From: Pachyseris speciosa
Lineage: Eukaryota; Cnidaria; Anthozoa; Scleractinia; Pachyseridae
Reading direction: 5' to 3'
Assembly (NCBI GenBank): GCA_016490735.1
Contig: JAEMWC010000256.1
Span: 489,501 to 553,500, forward strand
DNA length: 64,000 nt
Shown here one piece after another: positions 24,467 to 36,067 of this stretch. Position 1 is the stretch's first letter, and each line of letters starts with the position of its first letter. The notes under the pieces were generated by a model. That model made no database searches. It saw only the letters and a list, made by a program, of their open reading frames with translations, and was not told the DNA's origin. The translations under genes and the position numbers were made by a program.

Positions 24467-25322
24467 ACCATTACATGTATCTGATAAGCTTTTATGGGCT
24501 GGTTCAACACTTTTGATAACAGTAATGCAGATCAAGATGGAAAACAAGTTTGCAAGGTGTGTAATCAAGCAGCAAACCTGAAACATAAGAAACAAAAATA
24601 AGATCACTTCCTCAAAGGATTTTGCGTTCAGCAGAACTTTGCTGTAACTCTGACAGGCTATTGGCAGAAGTTAGTAATGTCAGTAACAAACACAACAGTT
24701 TAAGTATCATTATGGAAATAAATAACGACCCCAAACGTTTGGGTATACATTTAAATCACAGTGACGTTGGCATGGGTGGCCGTCAGATTTTACAGAGCTG
24801 CAATTTCAGCAACTGGGACCACAATATTCCCCGGCTCTACACTAGTCAACTTTGTGGTAAAATATAACGACTAATTTGTATGGAATTTTAGTTTTATTGT
24901 AGAAAGTGAATGCAAAAGTACTTCCTTTCCACTTAGTTGTAGGGAAACGTACGACATTCACTTCCTGGAGTGAAGCTACTTGTAAAATTTCATTCTCCTG
25001 TGCTAGGACATAGCTGTGGAAACTTCCATTTGCCATTTGGAAGCCCGAGTGAAGGCCAATATAGCCTCTATAGCTTCTATTTTATATTTTTTAGCTTATA
25101 ACTTTTATTTAGCATTGCTCCGTCATATATATGGCGATACAGCACTATCATATGAAACTTACTGTAAATTTCATACATTAGCTATTAAATTACACACGGT
25201 TCCATAAACAGATTGTGTGATTACCCTGTGATCAATCAAAACAAAACAAATCAGAAATAATTATAATTTGATCTTGTTGTCATTAATTTATGATTTTAAT
25301 TATTATTATTCTTTTATCCAAG

Positions 25323-25562
25323 GAAATGTTGCTCTTTTGAAGCCTACAAGGCAGTCAAGCACATACTCTCCGTCACTTATCTCAAGCAAAGCAGTTGATG
25401 GTGGAACGAATACTCATTACTCAAAATGTGCAATTACTTTATTCACAACAAACCCCTGGTGGAGAGTGGACTTGGGACGAGAAGAGCCTGTGGCTGAAGT
25501 GCGCATTCTCAACAGAGGAGACTGCTGTGGAGAAAGACTGAATGGAGCTGAGATTAGAGTGG
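25323..25562 (+). CDS. fucolectin-type (FTP) domain 1, first exon
   Basis: This exon is 240 bp, acceptor CCAAG then phase 1, donor GTAAGT at 25563, phase 1. It encodes about 80 residues: NVALLKPTRQSSTYSP, SSKAVDGGTNTHY, NPWWRVDLGREEPVAEV and NRGDCCGERLNGAEIRVG. These are the hallmarks of eel-fucolectin type domains: PWWRVDL, the vicinal cysteines in DCC, and RxDx4R, whose arginines bind fucose in the eel protein. The residue expected to be the sugar-contacting His, after the first loop Cys, is Ile here (KCAIT), unlike copy B (HCTHT). The domain may therefore bind a different ligand or none. It is completed by 27925-28119. Confidence 0.9.
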
Positions 25563-27822
25563 GTAAGTGATCCTCTTGGTATTTATTTGTAGAAGATAGA
25601 ATTGCTGTAGTGATAACTAACTTTTGACATTTGAATGGAGAATAGAACCTGTGGAAAGGATATATTTTCGTTGACCTTGAAAGAGATTGTGATTTCCCCA
25701 TGCATTTGTATAATTATTTTTGTGTCGGATCTGCTCAATAGAATGTATGATGCGGGAATAATTATTTTCCCACTGACAATTTTTTATGGTTCATTGCACT
25801 ATCATCTAAATTATGAATTGCCTTGGGTTTTCATTTTCGACACTTTTTCAACACCTTTACCCAAATTTTAGAAACAACCTTGAAAGGCTCTTTGGGCTCT
25901 TTGTAGCTTACAACTGTGCATACTGTACAGCACTTCAAGATCGCCAAATTTCAGCCTTTTCAAAAAAGTAACATCAAATATTGATTATTGTGACCTCTAA
26001 CAAAAGTTATTACACCACACACTACATAGTTTGGGTTTTCTGAGTCCCTCCATTGTTCAACCATCTAGGAGGCCATGACTTAAGAGGGGGCGGGGGGTGG
26101 TGTTGGACTGAGTTGCCATGGTTACCCCAGAGCACCTGCTTCATGCTGTGTACCCACCTCATTTGACAACACCTACTCCCAAGGCTCATCTCTGGTGTTG
26201 AGTTTAATGTCCATTGTATCACCTGTAGGGTAAGGGATAGTTAAACAGCCCATTAACCAAACTGTCGAGGTTACCAAATTTCTCTTTATTTAAAGAAAAA
26301 TCCCTAGAGAGAGAATTAGGTTTTACATTGTAGAGAATGAGGAATGGAAATTTTAGAAACGCTTTTATCCTCAACTTTACAACCAAACAATAGCCATCCC
26401 GAACATGGGGAAGCATTTTCTGACCAGTGAAACAGGAGCAACAAATTGGGAGTCTGCTCTAGCAAGCTGACTGAATGTAGTGATTTGTCACCGACTTCAG
26501 GGATATTGAATTACACTGTAACATACTGTACTCATATAACAAAATAACTACGCCAAAAAACATCTTGCTAACTTAAAATATAAGTATTTTCAAAAAAGGA
26601 AACAACAAACAACAAACGTAATATTTTGGTTCTTATTACAAGACCATTATCAAACATATGACAAAGATGGCACAGCGTTAAACATATAAGGGGAGCCAGC
26701 TAGGAAGGTGTGGGACACATTACTATACAGAAAATGCAATGACCACTTGGCATGATTCATTAATGACAATGTTCTATGTTTTAAACAATTATTCTACGAA
26801 GACGCACTGCTACATGTAAAGCGGCTCGCCGTTTTAAAGCCCATAAAGGTCGGACGCGAATATTTTATCTTGTCAAAAATGAAACAATAGGTTGTGTTTG
26901 TCATGCTAATAAGTAGAGATCTGTATCAAAGTTAATTCATACATGTACTAACTTTTATGAAAGTTTAGGCAGCAGTTGATTTGTATTGGCGTTTACAGAG
27001 GTGTAATACTACTATTACTATTAATACTACCCTTAGATTGGTCATAACTCTTATGAATTATTAATAAATGTTACAAGAAATCATAGATAACCAAGGAGTT
27101 GGATATTTCATATCCACTGAGCCCGAGTAGCAGAGTATTAAAGCTAGCGTATGACACTCTACAGGCTTGTGACACTTGTTGGTGAATTTTCCACCGTTAT
27201 GTGTAGTTTAGCTCGTAAGCTCTTGTTTTGGTAAAGCATGGAAGTATGTTCTAAGAAAGGCTTTTTTCAACAGGACACCAGCATCGGTCGTTGTCCTTCT
27301 AATACATTCAGCAATGAAAATTTCAATTTCCATTTGTATTTTGCTTGCAGTGTCCGAATTTCTATTGGTTAATTCCGCTGCAAGACAATTTTCTAATAGT
27401 TGTCGGTTTTTTTTTATGCCTGACGTTTTCATTGACCGTGTTTGTCGTAGGAGGTATATTAATCAACAATTGTCTTGCGAAATCGCGCGGAATATCGCCT
27501 AATACTTAGCCGACGAGGCTGTAGGCAGAGTTGGCTAAAACCATGCGCTGTTTCGCAAGATTGAGTAGAATAACTGTTTCATTATTAAAGCACAATTATC
27601 TGTGCCTATTACAAAAAAAAGATCACTATTTTTACCCGTCACACACAAAATTACATATATCACAGGATATCTGTTGCGTGCGCACGACGAATATTGAGCA
27701 CGCTATGATCATAAAATTAGTTGGACATTGTCACAACGTGTTGAATAGATAAGGCTGATAGCCTGTGACCTGCCAGCCAATGAATATACAAGAAATCTTA
27801 CATACTCAGTCTAGTTTTTGAT

Positions 27823-27853
<31 letters not shown>

Positions 27854-27924
27854 ACAAAAAAAAAAAAAGAATATTGGAAAGTGTTGTCCTTACTGCTTGC
27901 CTTATTTTTTGTCCACTCATCAAG

Positions 27925-28119
27925 GAAATTCGACTGCAAATGGAGGAGCAACTAACCGTCGTTGTGCTGGTGTCACACAGATTCCAAGTGGAGAGGAAAA
28001 AGCCTTTTTCTGCATACCGAGAGCGTATGGCAGATATGTCTCTATCAGAATACCTGGCAACAACAAAATCTTAACGCTTTGTGAGGTTGAAGTTTATTCT
28101 ACTTACATATCTATAACTA
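27925..28119 (+). CDS. fucolectin-type (FTP) domain 1, second exon
   Basis: This exon is 195 bp, phase 1 at both ends, with acceptor TCATCAAG and donor GTAAGTG at 28120. It encodes NSTANGGATNRRCAGVTQI, then FFCIPRAYGRYVSIRIPG and LTLCEVEVYS, matching the C-terminal half of the FTP fold (C...GRYVxV...LTLCEVEV) with its two disulphide cysteines. With 25323-25562 it gives a complete domain of about 145 residues. No stop follows, so more exons are expected downstream; the next compatible exon is 35274. Confidence 0.9.
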
Positions 28120-28425
28120 GTAAGTGCTTGCTTGTAATAATTTTTTTCTTATTTATTTAAGTACTGGATGTTATCGCCACTCGGTAAACGTTTTCTGTTG
28201 ATGTTACGTGCTGTTAGTATGAAATTTCATACCAGGTAATTGAGCCTTTTAGAATTCATTGTCCAGTTACATGCAATACTGAATTAACGAGAAACATTGG
28301 AATGAAATTGTGTCTTCAATCGTAATTTTTTTTGCAATAACATTTTGCAAGTCGCAGTTCAGAGATATTGCAGAATTTAGGGAGAAGAATATTTTTGATG
28401 GACTTTCAAGCCTGTCTGTAGTGCA

Positions 28426-28866
28426 TGTAGGTGTTCTTTACCCAGTAAAATCCGAAAGGGTCCCAGCCAACAAAACATGTTCTACAATAACACAAAACGA
28501 ATTAAAATATTCCATCTCGTGATCGATCTTTAAGTATCCTGGCTATAGCTAGTAAAGGGAGTTAGTTTATATTTGATTCACATTTATTTATGCAACCCAT
28601 TGTTATATTGTTTTACTATCGAGCCAAATATACTCATTGTCCTTATTGGTTGTAGAGATATTTGTTATACTTGACTGATTTAACGTGCCCTTAACCAAGT
28701 TTTTTTTTAACTTTCTCACCTGAATCTATATATCTCTCAAATACGTTTCACAGAAAATTAAGCGATCTGTCCAAAACACGATTTAAAAACGAAACAAGAA
28801 AACATTCAAATTTGCCGCTATTTTGGCTGACCATCCGCCTTAGTCTTTTTTTTTTTATTCTTCTCC
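28426..28866. other. no gene seen
   Basis: Sequence after the end of duplication copy A. No domain or repeat boundary is recognised. Confidence 0.45.
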
Positions 28867-28875
28867 GTCACAATA

Positions 28876-29100
28876 CAATCTCGTACCCAGAGTGCTCAGG
28901 CTCTTTGGCCAGCGGTTAGTCGCCCGGAGAGACTCTGGGATAATGAAACCGCCATTTTCCCAGAAAATCTTGGTTAAAACAACGGAAGTCGTTACGGGCC
29001 AGCCAATCAAACAATTTGATTTTTTTTTTTATTATCCCAGAGTCTCTCCTGGCGACTAACCGCTGGCCAAAGAGGCTTGGGACTCTGGGTACGAGATTTG
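28876..29100. mobile_element. 225-bp MITE with 9-bp target-site duplication
   Basis: The ends CAATCTCGTACCCAGAG and CTCTGGGTACGAGATTTG are inverted copies, and subterminal blocks (GGCCAGCGGTTAGTCGCC; AGAGACTCTGGGATAAT) are also inverted. The flanks repeat GTCACAATA (28867-28875 and 29101-29109). The ends and the 9-bp target size match the 3.8 kb RecQ-bearing element at 39618-43386, so this is probably a short derivative of that family. Confidence 0.9.
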
Positions 29101-29644
29101 GTCACAATAGTGTTGTGTTAAGGAACACGTGGTTTTGACCTCAAGTAAAAAAGGTGAGTATTCAGTAGTGAGGTTCATCACCTTTACTTCTTGCCTTTGC
29201 TCCGGAAAATGCCTGAAAGATACGTTGCGGCGAGATGCAGCAACACTTCTAATCCCGAGAAGGGGATAAACATGCAAAAGATTCCCTGTGCAAACTCTAA
29301 AACTGAACCCAGTCGCACTAAGAAGGCGCAAGAAGTGGAAGAATTATTCTACGGGTAAAACTTCATCATTGTGCTCGGTGCACACTACATTTACCCGGCA
29401 GACTCCAACATGAAGCTTGTGATGGAAACTGATCGCAATGTCACAGTACGATTTGAGTTTAGAATATATTGTACTTGGCCGCCTTGATCACCCCGTTCTT
29501 CTCTCTGAATTTCCGATTATCCTTAAAGTGCACCTAAACCCTTTTTTGTTTCGCTGAAATAAATCTTTGCACCTGTTTGAAAAGCATTGTGCCTTTTTAG
29601 CTCATGGATGACGTAGTCATGCCATGAGGTATAGGAGGCACTTT

Positions 29645-29694
29645 GATGTCACTCACTTACTCACTCACTCACTCACTCACTCACTCACTCACTC
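29645..29694. repeat. (ACTC)n microsatellite
   Basis: About twelve near-perfect copies of a 4-bp unit. Confidence 0.9.
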
Positions 29695-31014
29695 GATTTT
29701 GATTAATTTACTCATTAAACTTGGATGAAACATTTCTTCTCTGCCTCCCCTAGTAAGTATTGTATTTGTCTCCGCAGCGCTCTTTGCTCAAGATTTGCAA
29801 GTTTCAGGGGTTAGTAGAAATGCGTAGATTGTTGCTCGAGTGTTGATGTATCATGAAGTAGACATGGAAGGCGTCGATCAGAGGATGTGAAGATTGTAAA
29901 GCGGATAATTTTTCGTCTGATCCTCTTGAATATACCTTTGTGGAGTTGGAAAGTGGAAAGCGAATACAATTAAGTACACAAGCTGTGAGAACTGAAGATG
30001 GAAATCGACGAAAATTGCCGCTGATACCTTAAAAGCGATGATGAAATTACTTTTCCTATCGACGATTTTTCTTGTTACCCGAAGGAAGAATGCAGCAGGG
30101 AGGAATGAATGCCTTTATAATCAAAACAAGTTATTTCGATGCCACTTACATTGAAGAGCACGGTTGGAGTTTAAGGCAAGAGGAGGCATATTTTATTTTA
30201 GTGTGCGGATATGTCGTAAGCTTACAAAATACAGTTCTCCAGTCACCAATAATCGTAGAAGGAGCGATCGTATTTCGTTGCCAAATAATATAATGGAGAG
30301 GGCGTTAAAAAGGCAATCTCTGTTCGGTTTGCTTCTTAGTGTTACAAGTCGATTATCAGCTTCCGGGATGAGTGAAGTGCCGAGTTCACCGCAAGGAAGA
30401 TCACTATAACTAGGATTTGACTGCGGTCCTCTGATCAAACGTGAAAATTCTTCCTGTTTTCTTGAAAATAAACTTTTTGCTTGGTCGAATTCCCCCTTTA
30501 ATTGATGATTTTGGGAAAAAGGTTAAATCCCTTTCATACGACGTTCTTCAAAGCGATTAGAAAGAAAATATGAGCCTGCAATACAAATGTCTAAAATTTG
30601 CGACTCCTCCAAATTGGTTTTTCGAGTGCTGATGTTTTGTTCATGCCTCGCACATCTGCCTCGCATGTTTTGTTCATGTCTCGCGCGTTTGCCTCGCATG
30701 CCTCGCATGTCTCGCTGGCTCGCATATTGTATACACTCGTTGTTGCATATCAGGTTAAAGCTTAGACACAATCGTTACACTGAATCAACGTAAACGAAGT
30801 AACCAGCCGAGCTTTTGTACCAAAAAAACCCGTATTTAGACATGCAACACATTTGTTTTGGGAGAAAAATATGTTTATTTATTTATTTATATATTTATAT
30901 ATTATAATTCACAAAAGTTTCCCATCACTGTGAATGTGCATGTGAAAGATTAAAAATACAAGAAAAAAGCGGTGCTATTATGTTACAAAAGAAATAAGTA
31001 AGTAAATAAATAAT

Positions 31015-31489
31015 ATTTCAAAAGGAAAATTAACGATAAAAACGTTACATGACGTTTCGACGACCTCATGTCATCCTTGTCGAATGTGGATACATTAACT
31101 TAATTGACACTACATATATACAGAAATAGGTGTGTATGTGAATGATAAGAATGTGAATTATGAAATATAATAATATAAGTCTAGTGTTCACACAAAGAGT
31201 TTCGCGCGAATAGAGTCACTTTGGGTGTTTAGCTTCGGTCTTTTCTTCTTAATCAAGAACATTTCAAAAATTAAACACTCTAGTTTGCTCTGGCATTTCT
31301 TTTCTCATTTGTGTGAACACTAGACTCTTCCGATATTATTTCATTATTCACATTCTTATCATTCACATACACACCTATTTCTGTATATATGTAGTGTCAA
31401 TTAAGTTAATGTATCCACATTCGACAATGATGACATGAGGTCGTCGAAACGTCATGTAACGTTTTTATCGTTAATTTTCCTTTTGAAAT
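31015..31489. mobile_element. head-to-head pair of Penelope-like retroelement 3' ends
   Basis: Two arms of about 180 bp (31015-31194 and 31311-31489) are near-perfect inverted copies. Each contains GTCGTCGAAACGTCATG near its outer end. On the minus strand 31304-31188 encodes CQSKLECLIFEMFLIKKK, then LNTQSDSIRAKLFV and a stop, the C-terminal end typical of the GIY-YIG part of Penelope-like elements. The left copy is thus a 5'-truncated 3' end that keeps about 39 codons; the right copy keeps only the 3' untranslated part. Confidence 0.75.
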
Positions 31490-31555
31490 GTTTTTCTAAA
31501 TCGATCTTTATCAGAAATAAATAACAATAATAACAATAATAATAAATATACAAAA

Positions 31556-32035
31556 TCAGTGGGGAAGACTAAAATAGTTCGTTGTAGCAGATTTGAAATC
31601 GTCTACAGAAGGCTGATCTAATAAAAAAGAAGGTAGAGTGTTCCATTCTTTTAAGGTTCTGGTAAAGAAGTTGTACTTATAGGTGTTACTGTTACTGCCA
31701 ATGTTAATGAATTTACTGCTATGATAGGAGCGTGTAACACGCGTGGGGCGCGCAATGTACTCCGGGATATTGACCGCAATTTTATTGTTCACTATTTTGT
31801 ACATGGTAGTAAGTCGCGCAATTTTACGTCTCAGTTCTAATGAATGCCATATCAGATCGTTCAGGAGGTTTGTGCCGGTACCGGGTTCCAACACATAGCA
31901 GTTTTTCTCAAATCTGGCGGCTCGCCCCTGAACTCCTTCAATATCTTCAATGTTTTTGAGTATGTGGGTCCCACACGCTGAAAGCGTATTTCAGACATGG
32001 GCGAACGAGGGTGAGATAGGCCTGACTTTTAACAC
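31556..32035 (-). pseudogene. C-terminal fragment of a non-LTR (LINE) reverse transcriptase
   Basis: The minus frame reads LTLVRPCLKYAFSAC, then EDIEGVQGRAARF, SLELRRKIARLTTMYKIVN and FFTRTLKEWNTLPS. This is the usual post-RT region of CR1, Jockey and L2 type LINEs (LxRPxLEYxxxVW, QRRAARF, LxxRRxxxRLxxxYK, RTxxxWNxLP). It ends at a stop near 31556, followed by an AT-rich simple-repeat tail (31500-31555). The element is strongly 5' truncated. Confidence 0.75.
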
Positions 32036-32469
32036 TTTCTGGACAGGAGTAAAGATTACGTCTGATGAATCGATTTTACTACTTAAGCTTTCCAAGTCGG
32101 AGGCATATTACAATGGACGCTATTTTTATACAATGGTGTGTAAATGAAAGGCGCGTATTCTGAAATCTAGCCCCCAAAACACCGATCTTGTTCAGAAACT
32201 CTGTATCCTTTGGCTTAAATAAACGATCAGTATAAAAATTATTTTTTGAAAGTAATTCAATACTGTGGTAAAAAAACAGTTACCATGCTGTAACTTTCGA
32301 GGTGTCACACAACGCTCTCTTTGATGGAGAAGTTGCGTGCGGGCGAGAATACATCACAACCTGTCTAGTTTGAAGACTCTGTGAAAGAGGTTGCATTGCT
32401 AGTCAAGTGTAGATTGCAATTAGTGTAGCAAGATACATCCATGAGCTTGTTCAGAGGAGCCTTTGATTT

Positions 32470-32737
32470 TTAACCAAATCTTGACTTGTCATTTTGACTT
32501 TTCTAGGGTGTTAAAGTTGCAAAATCTGGCCATCGTCTGCCTCACGACCCAGTCAGAAGGGGCTTGGGTCTTTTCTCGATTTGACGTCACAAACTCAATG
32601 CGATATGAATCAGTTTGTAACGTCAAATCGAGAATAGACCCCAAGCCTCCTCGGAGTCGGTCGTGAGGCAAACGATGGCCAGATTTTGCAACTTTAACAC
32701 CTTAGAAAAGTCAAAATAACTAGTCAAGATTTGGTAA
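32470..32737. repeat. hairpin element, about 110-bp arms
   Basis: CTTTTCTAGGGTGTTAAAG through CATCGT and CTGCCTCACGACC is repeated inverted as GGTCGTGAGGCAAACGATGG through CTTAGAAAAG. A second inner palindrome surrounds TTTGACGTCACAAACT. It is a MITE-like structure with no coding capacity. Confidence 0.8.
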
Positions 32738-32759
32738 AATAAAAAAAAAAGGCGCAATG

Positions 32760-33190
32760 CGTTTAAAACGGGTGCAAAAATTTATTTTAGCCATAAAAAA
32801 TTGGGTTTAGGTGCACTTTAATTCTAAAATTTTTAATTGCTCTGAATTTACGATTATAGTTAATTTAGGAATTCTGCATTTTTGTTATAAAAGAACAATC
32901 CTTAGTGTTCGGACAGGACTCGAACCTACGACTGTTCGCTGATTCAAACAGGTGCAAAGATTTATTTTAGTGAAAACAAATTGGGTTTAGGTGCACTTTA
33001 ATTCTGAAATTGCTCTGAATTTACGATTATAGTTAATTTAGAACACTGACAGTCTGAAAGGAATTCTGCATTTCTGTAGTAAAAAACAATCCTTAGTGTT
33101 CGGACAGGACTCGGACCTACGACACTTCGCTGATTAATCATCTCTTCTAACCACTAGACCACCACCACCATGCTGGTTAAACAAGCCTCG
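32760..33190 (-). repeat. tandem 180-bp repeat carrying a tRNA-like SINE head
   Basis: Two units (boundaries GTGCACTTTAA at 32821 and 33001) share GCTCTGAATTTACGATTAT and CTTAGTGTTCGGACAGGACT. On the minus strand the second unit contains A box TGGTCTAGTGG (33151-33161) and B box GGTCCGAGTCC (33107-33117). The first unit has a B box GGTTCGAGTCC (32916-32926) but no A box. Confidence 0.7.
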
Positions 33191-33408
33191 ATTTTTAAAC
33201 ATAATATAATTCATGCGCTTATTCTAAACCCTGTAGTAACCCTATATAATCACTCACTTAAAAAAAGTAAATTGTAAAGGTCGATCACCAAAACTCAACA
33301 AAAAGGTAACCATTTCAAATCAGCGCTTAGGCCTAATCACTGTAGATCAATGATATTCTGTGCAAGATTCTAATAAATATCTTGTTATACAATTTCCCGT
33401 CGACTTGT

Positions 33409-33475
33409 TCTTCGGTGGTCCAGTGGTAAGAAGGCGTTCCTAGTAGCGGTAGTTCCGGGTTCAAACCAGTCCAAA
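33409..33475 (+). mobile_element. tRNA-like SINE head
   Basis: A box TGGTCCAGTGG (33416-33426) and B box GGGTTCAAACC (33457-33467) are correctly spaced for RNA polymerase III. The acceptor stem does not close, so a SINE is more likely than a tRNA gene. Confidence 0.55.
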
Positions 33476-34008
33476 TAACATGGCATTTTTTTATTTGTTC
33501 TTTTCCGAAAAGTCCTGTGAAACAGTGTTCTAAATTACCGATAATCATATATTCATAGCAATTTAAGAATTAACGATAATCGTTTATTCAGAGAGGAGAT
33601 CATGTTGCCTTGACATATATCATCGTTTCGCAGAACATTTAAGACCATTCTTATTAACGAAATTCTGAGAACTTGCATAGAAGGTGTGCTTAGTAGTCGC
33701 TTACACGCAGTCTGTTCTCCTAGAGCCTCTTCAACTCATCCCCAAACTGTAACGTGCTACATTTTCGCTCGGAAATTAGTGTTTCATCTTCGATTACTTC
33801 ATCTTCACTGATAAAATTTTCACTTTCTCGTTTTATTAGATAAACTCTCTTCAATCGATGCAATCGCCGCAAGCTCATCAAAATTGTGACAATTTCGAAA
33901 TTGTGACATAGACCTTGAAACACTCGCAGTTTCTCTCTCTTGTAAACAAAGTCGGGAAGGCGCGTTGCTTAACCTACGTCACATGACGTCACATTTCTCT
34001 GGCTGTCA

Positions 34009-34280
34009 ACCTCGAACCCTCGCTCTCTTTTCCTCCCTTGTCGTCGAGAGAAAGACCATGGTTGGACATGATCACGTGACCAGTCAAACTCTGGGTGGTA
34101 AAAAAAATTGATGGCAGCCAGGAGTGGCAAAGTCAAGAAACTGTTACTGTTAAAAAACGGCTTGAATGACCTACCCTCCCTGCGGTTTTGTTGTTGATAC
34201 TGGTCACGTGATCAGATCCAACCAGGGTCTCTCTCTCGACGACAAGGGAGAAATAGGGAGATAGTCTGGGTTCGAGGCTG
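34009..34280. mobile_element. MITE, about 80-bp inverted ends
   Basis: ACCTCGAACCC, CCTTGTCGTCGAGAGA, and GATCACGTGACCAGT on the left are found inverted at 34195-34280. No coding capacity. Confidence 0.75.
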
Positions 34281-35273
34281 TCTGGTTGTGAGCCTGTTGG
34301 CCTTCTTGTTCAGCGGCGAAGGTGTACCATAAAAATATATAACTTTAAAAATCGGGTTTTAAGGAAATCCCAAACTTTTTTGCGCAGAACGTCTTTAAGT
34401 AACCTGTAGATTACCTTCACAAACTGAAAGAAAAAAAAGGTTATGGTGGGTACTTTATTCCCGATTGAGTGAATTGCGGCTTTGGTTCTCCACCTCCACG
34501 CTACTCCGTCACGTGAGGCCACTGTCGCCTCCCTCCAAAACTTAAAACCCATCCCGTGTCTTTATTTCCCGCAATTCAAAGCATGCTTTAGATGCAAGCT
34601 CTTCCAATAAAATATCAGCTTAGGAGAGATCTGAACTGCTCCATATTGTGTGTATTATTTGTCCTTTTATATCCTGGTTAATTTTCCCCCTTAATATATT
34701 TTAGCTATGACAGCATACATGAAAATTTGCGTTACTATCTTAGTTTACGTGACACTAGAGAATGAGGTCACAAAGCACACAATAACAGGCGATGGTACTA
34801 GCAAGGTTTTTTTTGCAGGGCTTGCTACCTACAGTGGGCTATTCTGGACGATCACTTGTTCAAATCGCGAGAGTTGGGTGTTTGAATGTCTTACATGGAT
34901 AGTTGATCTAAGATTTAACTCAAGCTTAATTACCAACTCTGCGAAATGTGGCAGTAATACCGACAGCAGAAAGAGTGTCACTCAGAACTGAAAACACCGA
35001 CATGTAACAGTCGAGTCCTTGAGTTCTCGGCTGGTTTTGCTAGTGAGGTCTGATGTCTCTGCGAGTACAAATTAATTGTTGCGTTAATGCATGATCTTCA
35101 GCTACATTTGAATTATATTACAGTATAACAATCTTGTTTGAAAACAGGTCGTTAAGACTAGATGGATTAAGTACTCAGTGCTTTGCCCATAAAAGCGTAC
35201 CATACTGTATTAAATATTAAATATAGGGCAACTGCAATGAACTTACTAGCGTATGCTTTGGAATTAATTTTAG
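34281..35273. other. no recognised exon
   Basis: Open frames at 34310-34552 (minus) and 34707-34991 (plus) show no domain and no matching splice sites. Treated as intron or intergenic sequence before F5/8C-2. Confidence 0.4.
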
Positions 35274-35581
35274 GCTGCTCAAGTGACCCAGTGGGAATAT
35301 CAGACAGTTCCATCATTCTTAATCAGAGATTTTCAGCTTCCTCCACTCGTGACGGCACTAACCCTTACTATGGGCGCATAAGAGGATCCAATCGCTGGAT
35401 GCCCAGCAGCAACAATGATGCCAATGACTTCCTGCAGATTGACCTGGGATCAGTTTACTTTGTTTGTGGTGTAGCTACACAGGGAAATCCCAACGCATAT
35501 GACTGGACAAAGACTTATAAAATAGGGACTTCCTTAAATAATGTTAACTGGACAATCTATGTTGAGGATAATGTGGAAAAG
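35274..35581 (+). CDS. F5/8 type C domain 2, first exon
   Basis: This exon is 308 bp, with acceptor AATTTTAG before 35274 (phase 1) and donor GTAACA at 35582 (phase 0), the same phases as 21373-21683. It encodes CSSDPVGISDSS, FLQIDLGSVYFVCGVATQG and WTKTYKIGTSLNNVNWTIY, all discoidin core strands. It is clearly more divergent from domains 1 and 3 than those are from each other, so it is an older paralogue. The donor is weaker than the usual GTAAGT. It could be the third module of the gene begun at 21373. Confidence 0.9.
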
Positions 35582-35898
35582 GTAACAATTAACTGTGTAG
35601 GTTATAATTTAAGTGGCATTATCGAAATGACCAACACAATGAAATATTAATATTATTCTTGGCAACATATTATGTAAAGGTTTTTCGCTAAAGTAGTTGT
35701 GTAGGAGAGTATTAAAAATTGTTGATTTGTTCCACCAGCATCAACAAAAACGTTAAGAATTCTAAATACACGAATGCCGCAGAGATTTCATGGGGTAGAT
35801 ATGAAGAAAATTACAACTGAATAAAGGGATTAGTTTTTAAAGAAACTGTGATGCTGCGTCGGTGGGGGAGTGAAACACGAAAATTTGGTTTATCAACG

Positions 35899-35929
<31 letters not shown>

Positions 35930-36067
35930 GGATTCGATTAGCTGACGTTTCGAGCGTTAGCCCTTCGTCGGAGCGAATCGAGGAATTGTGGGTTGTGTAT
36001 GGTTTATATACAGGAAATGGAGCTACGCTATTGGTGGTAACATGGTAACGTGAAAAACATGAATAAA

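Larger units (their letters stand above)
19210..28425 (+). repeat. segmental tandem duplication, copy A
   Basis: From about 19210 to 28425 the sequence aligns collinearly with 38602-63405 after removal of inserts. The matching covers introns, exons and the upstream 2 kb. Copy A holds F5/8C-1 and FTP-1. The stretch 19210-21372 before the first exon shows no recognisable coding part; it includes a small hairpin near 20736-20778 around TGGGTCA and TGACCCA. Its main private insertion is a SINE at 24042-24466. Confidence 0.85.
29527..32817. mobile_element. 3.3 kb TTAA-flanked inverted-repeat element, composite
   Basis: The left end is TTAA then AGTGCACCTAAACCC and the right end is GGGTTTAGGTGCACT then TTAA. 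The inverted similarity continues inward for about 75 bp (TTTGCACC). The interior holds an (ACTC)n array, an unassigned region, a Penelope-like 3' end pair, a LINE tail and a hairpin. It could be one old element loaded with inserts, or two related ends that happen to face each other. Confidence 0.55.

Noticed and set aside
33720..33923. Minus-strand frame with a basic and acidic stretch (LRRLHRLKRVYLIK, SEDEVIEDE)
   Set aside because: It has no recognisable family, partner exon or conservation evidence in the window.
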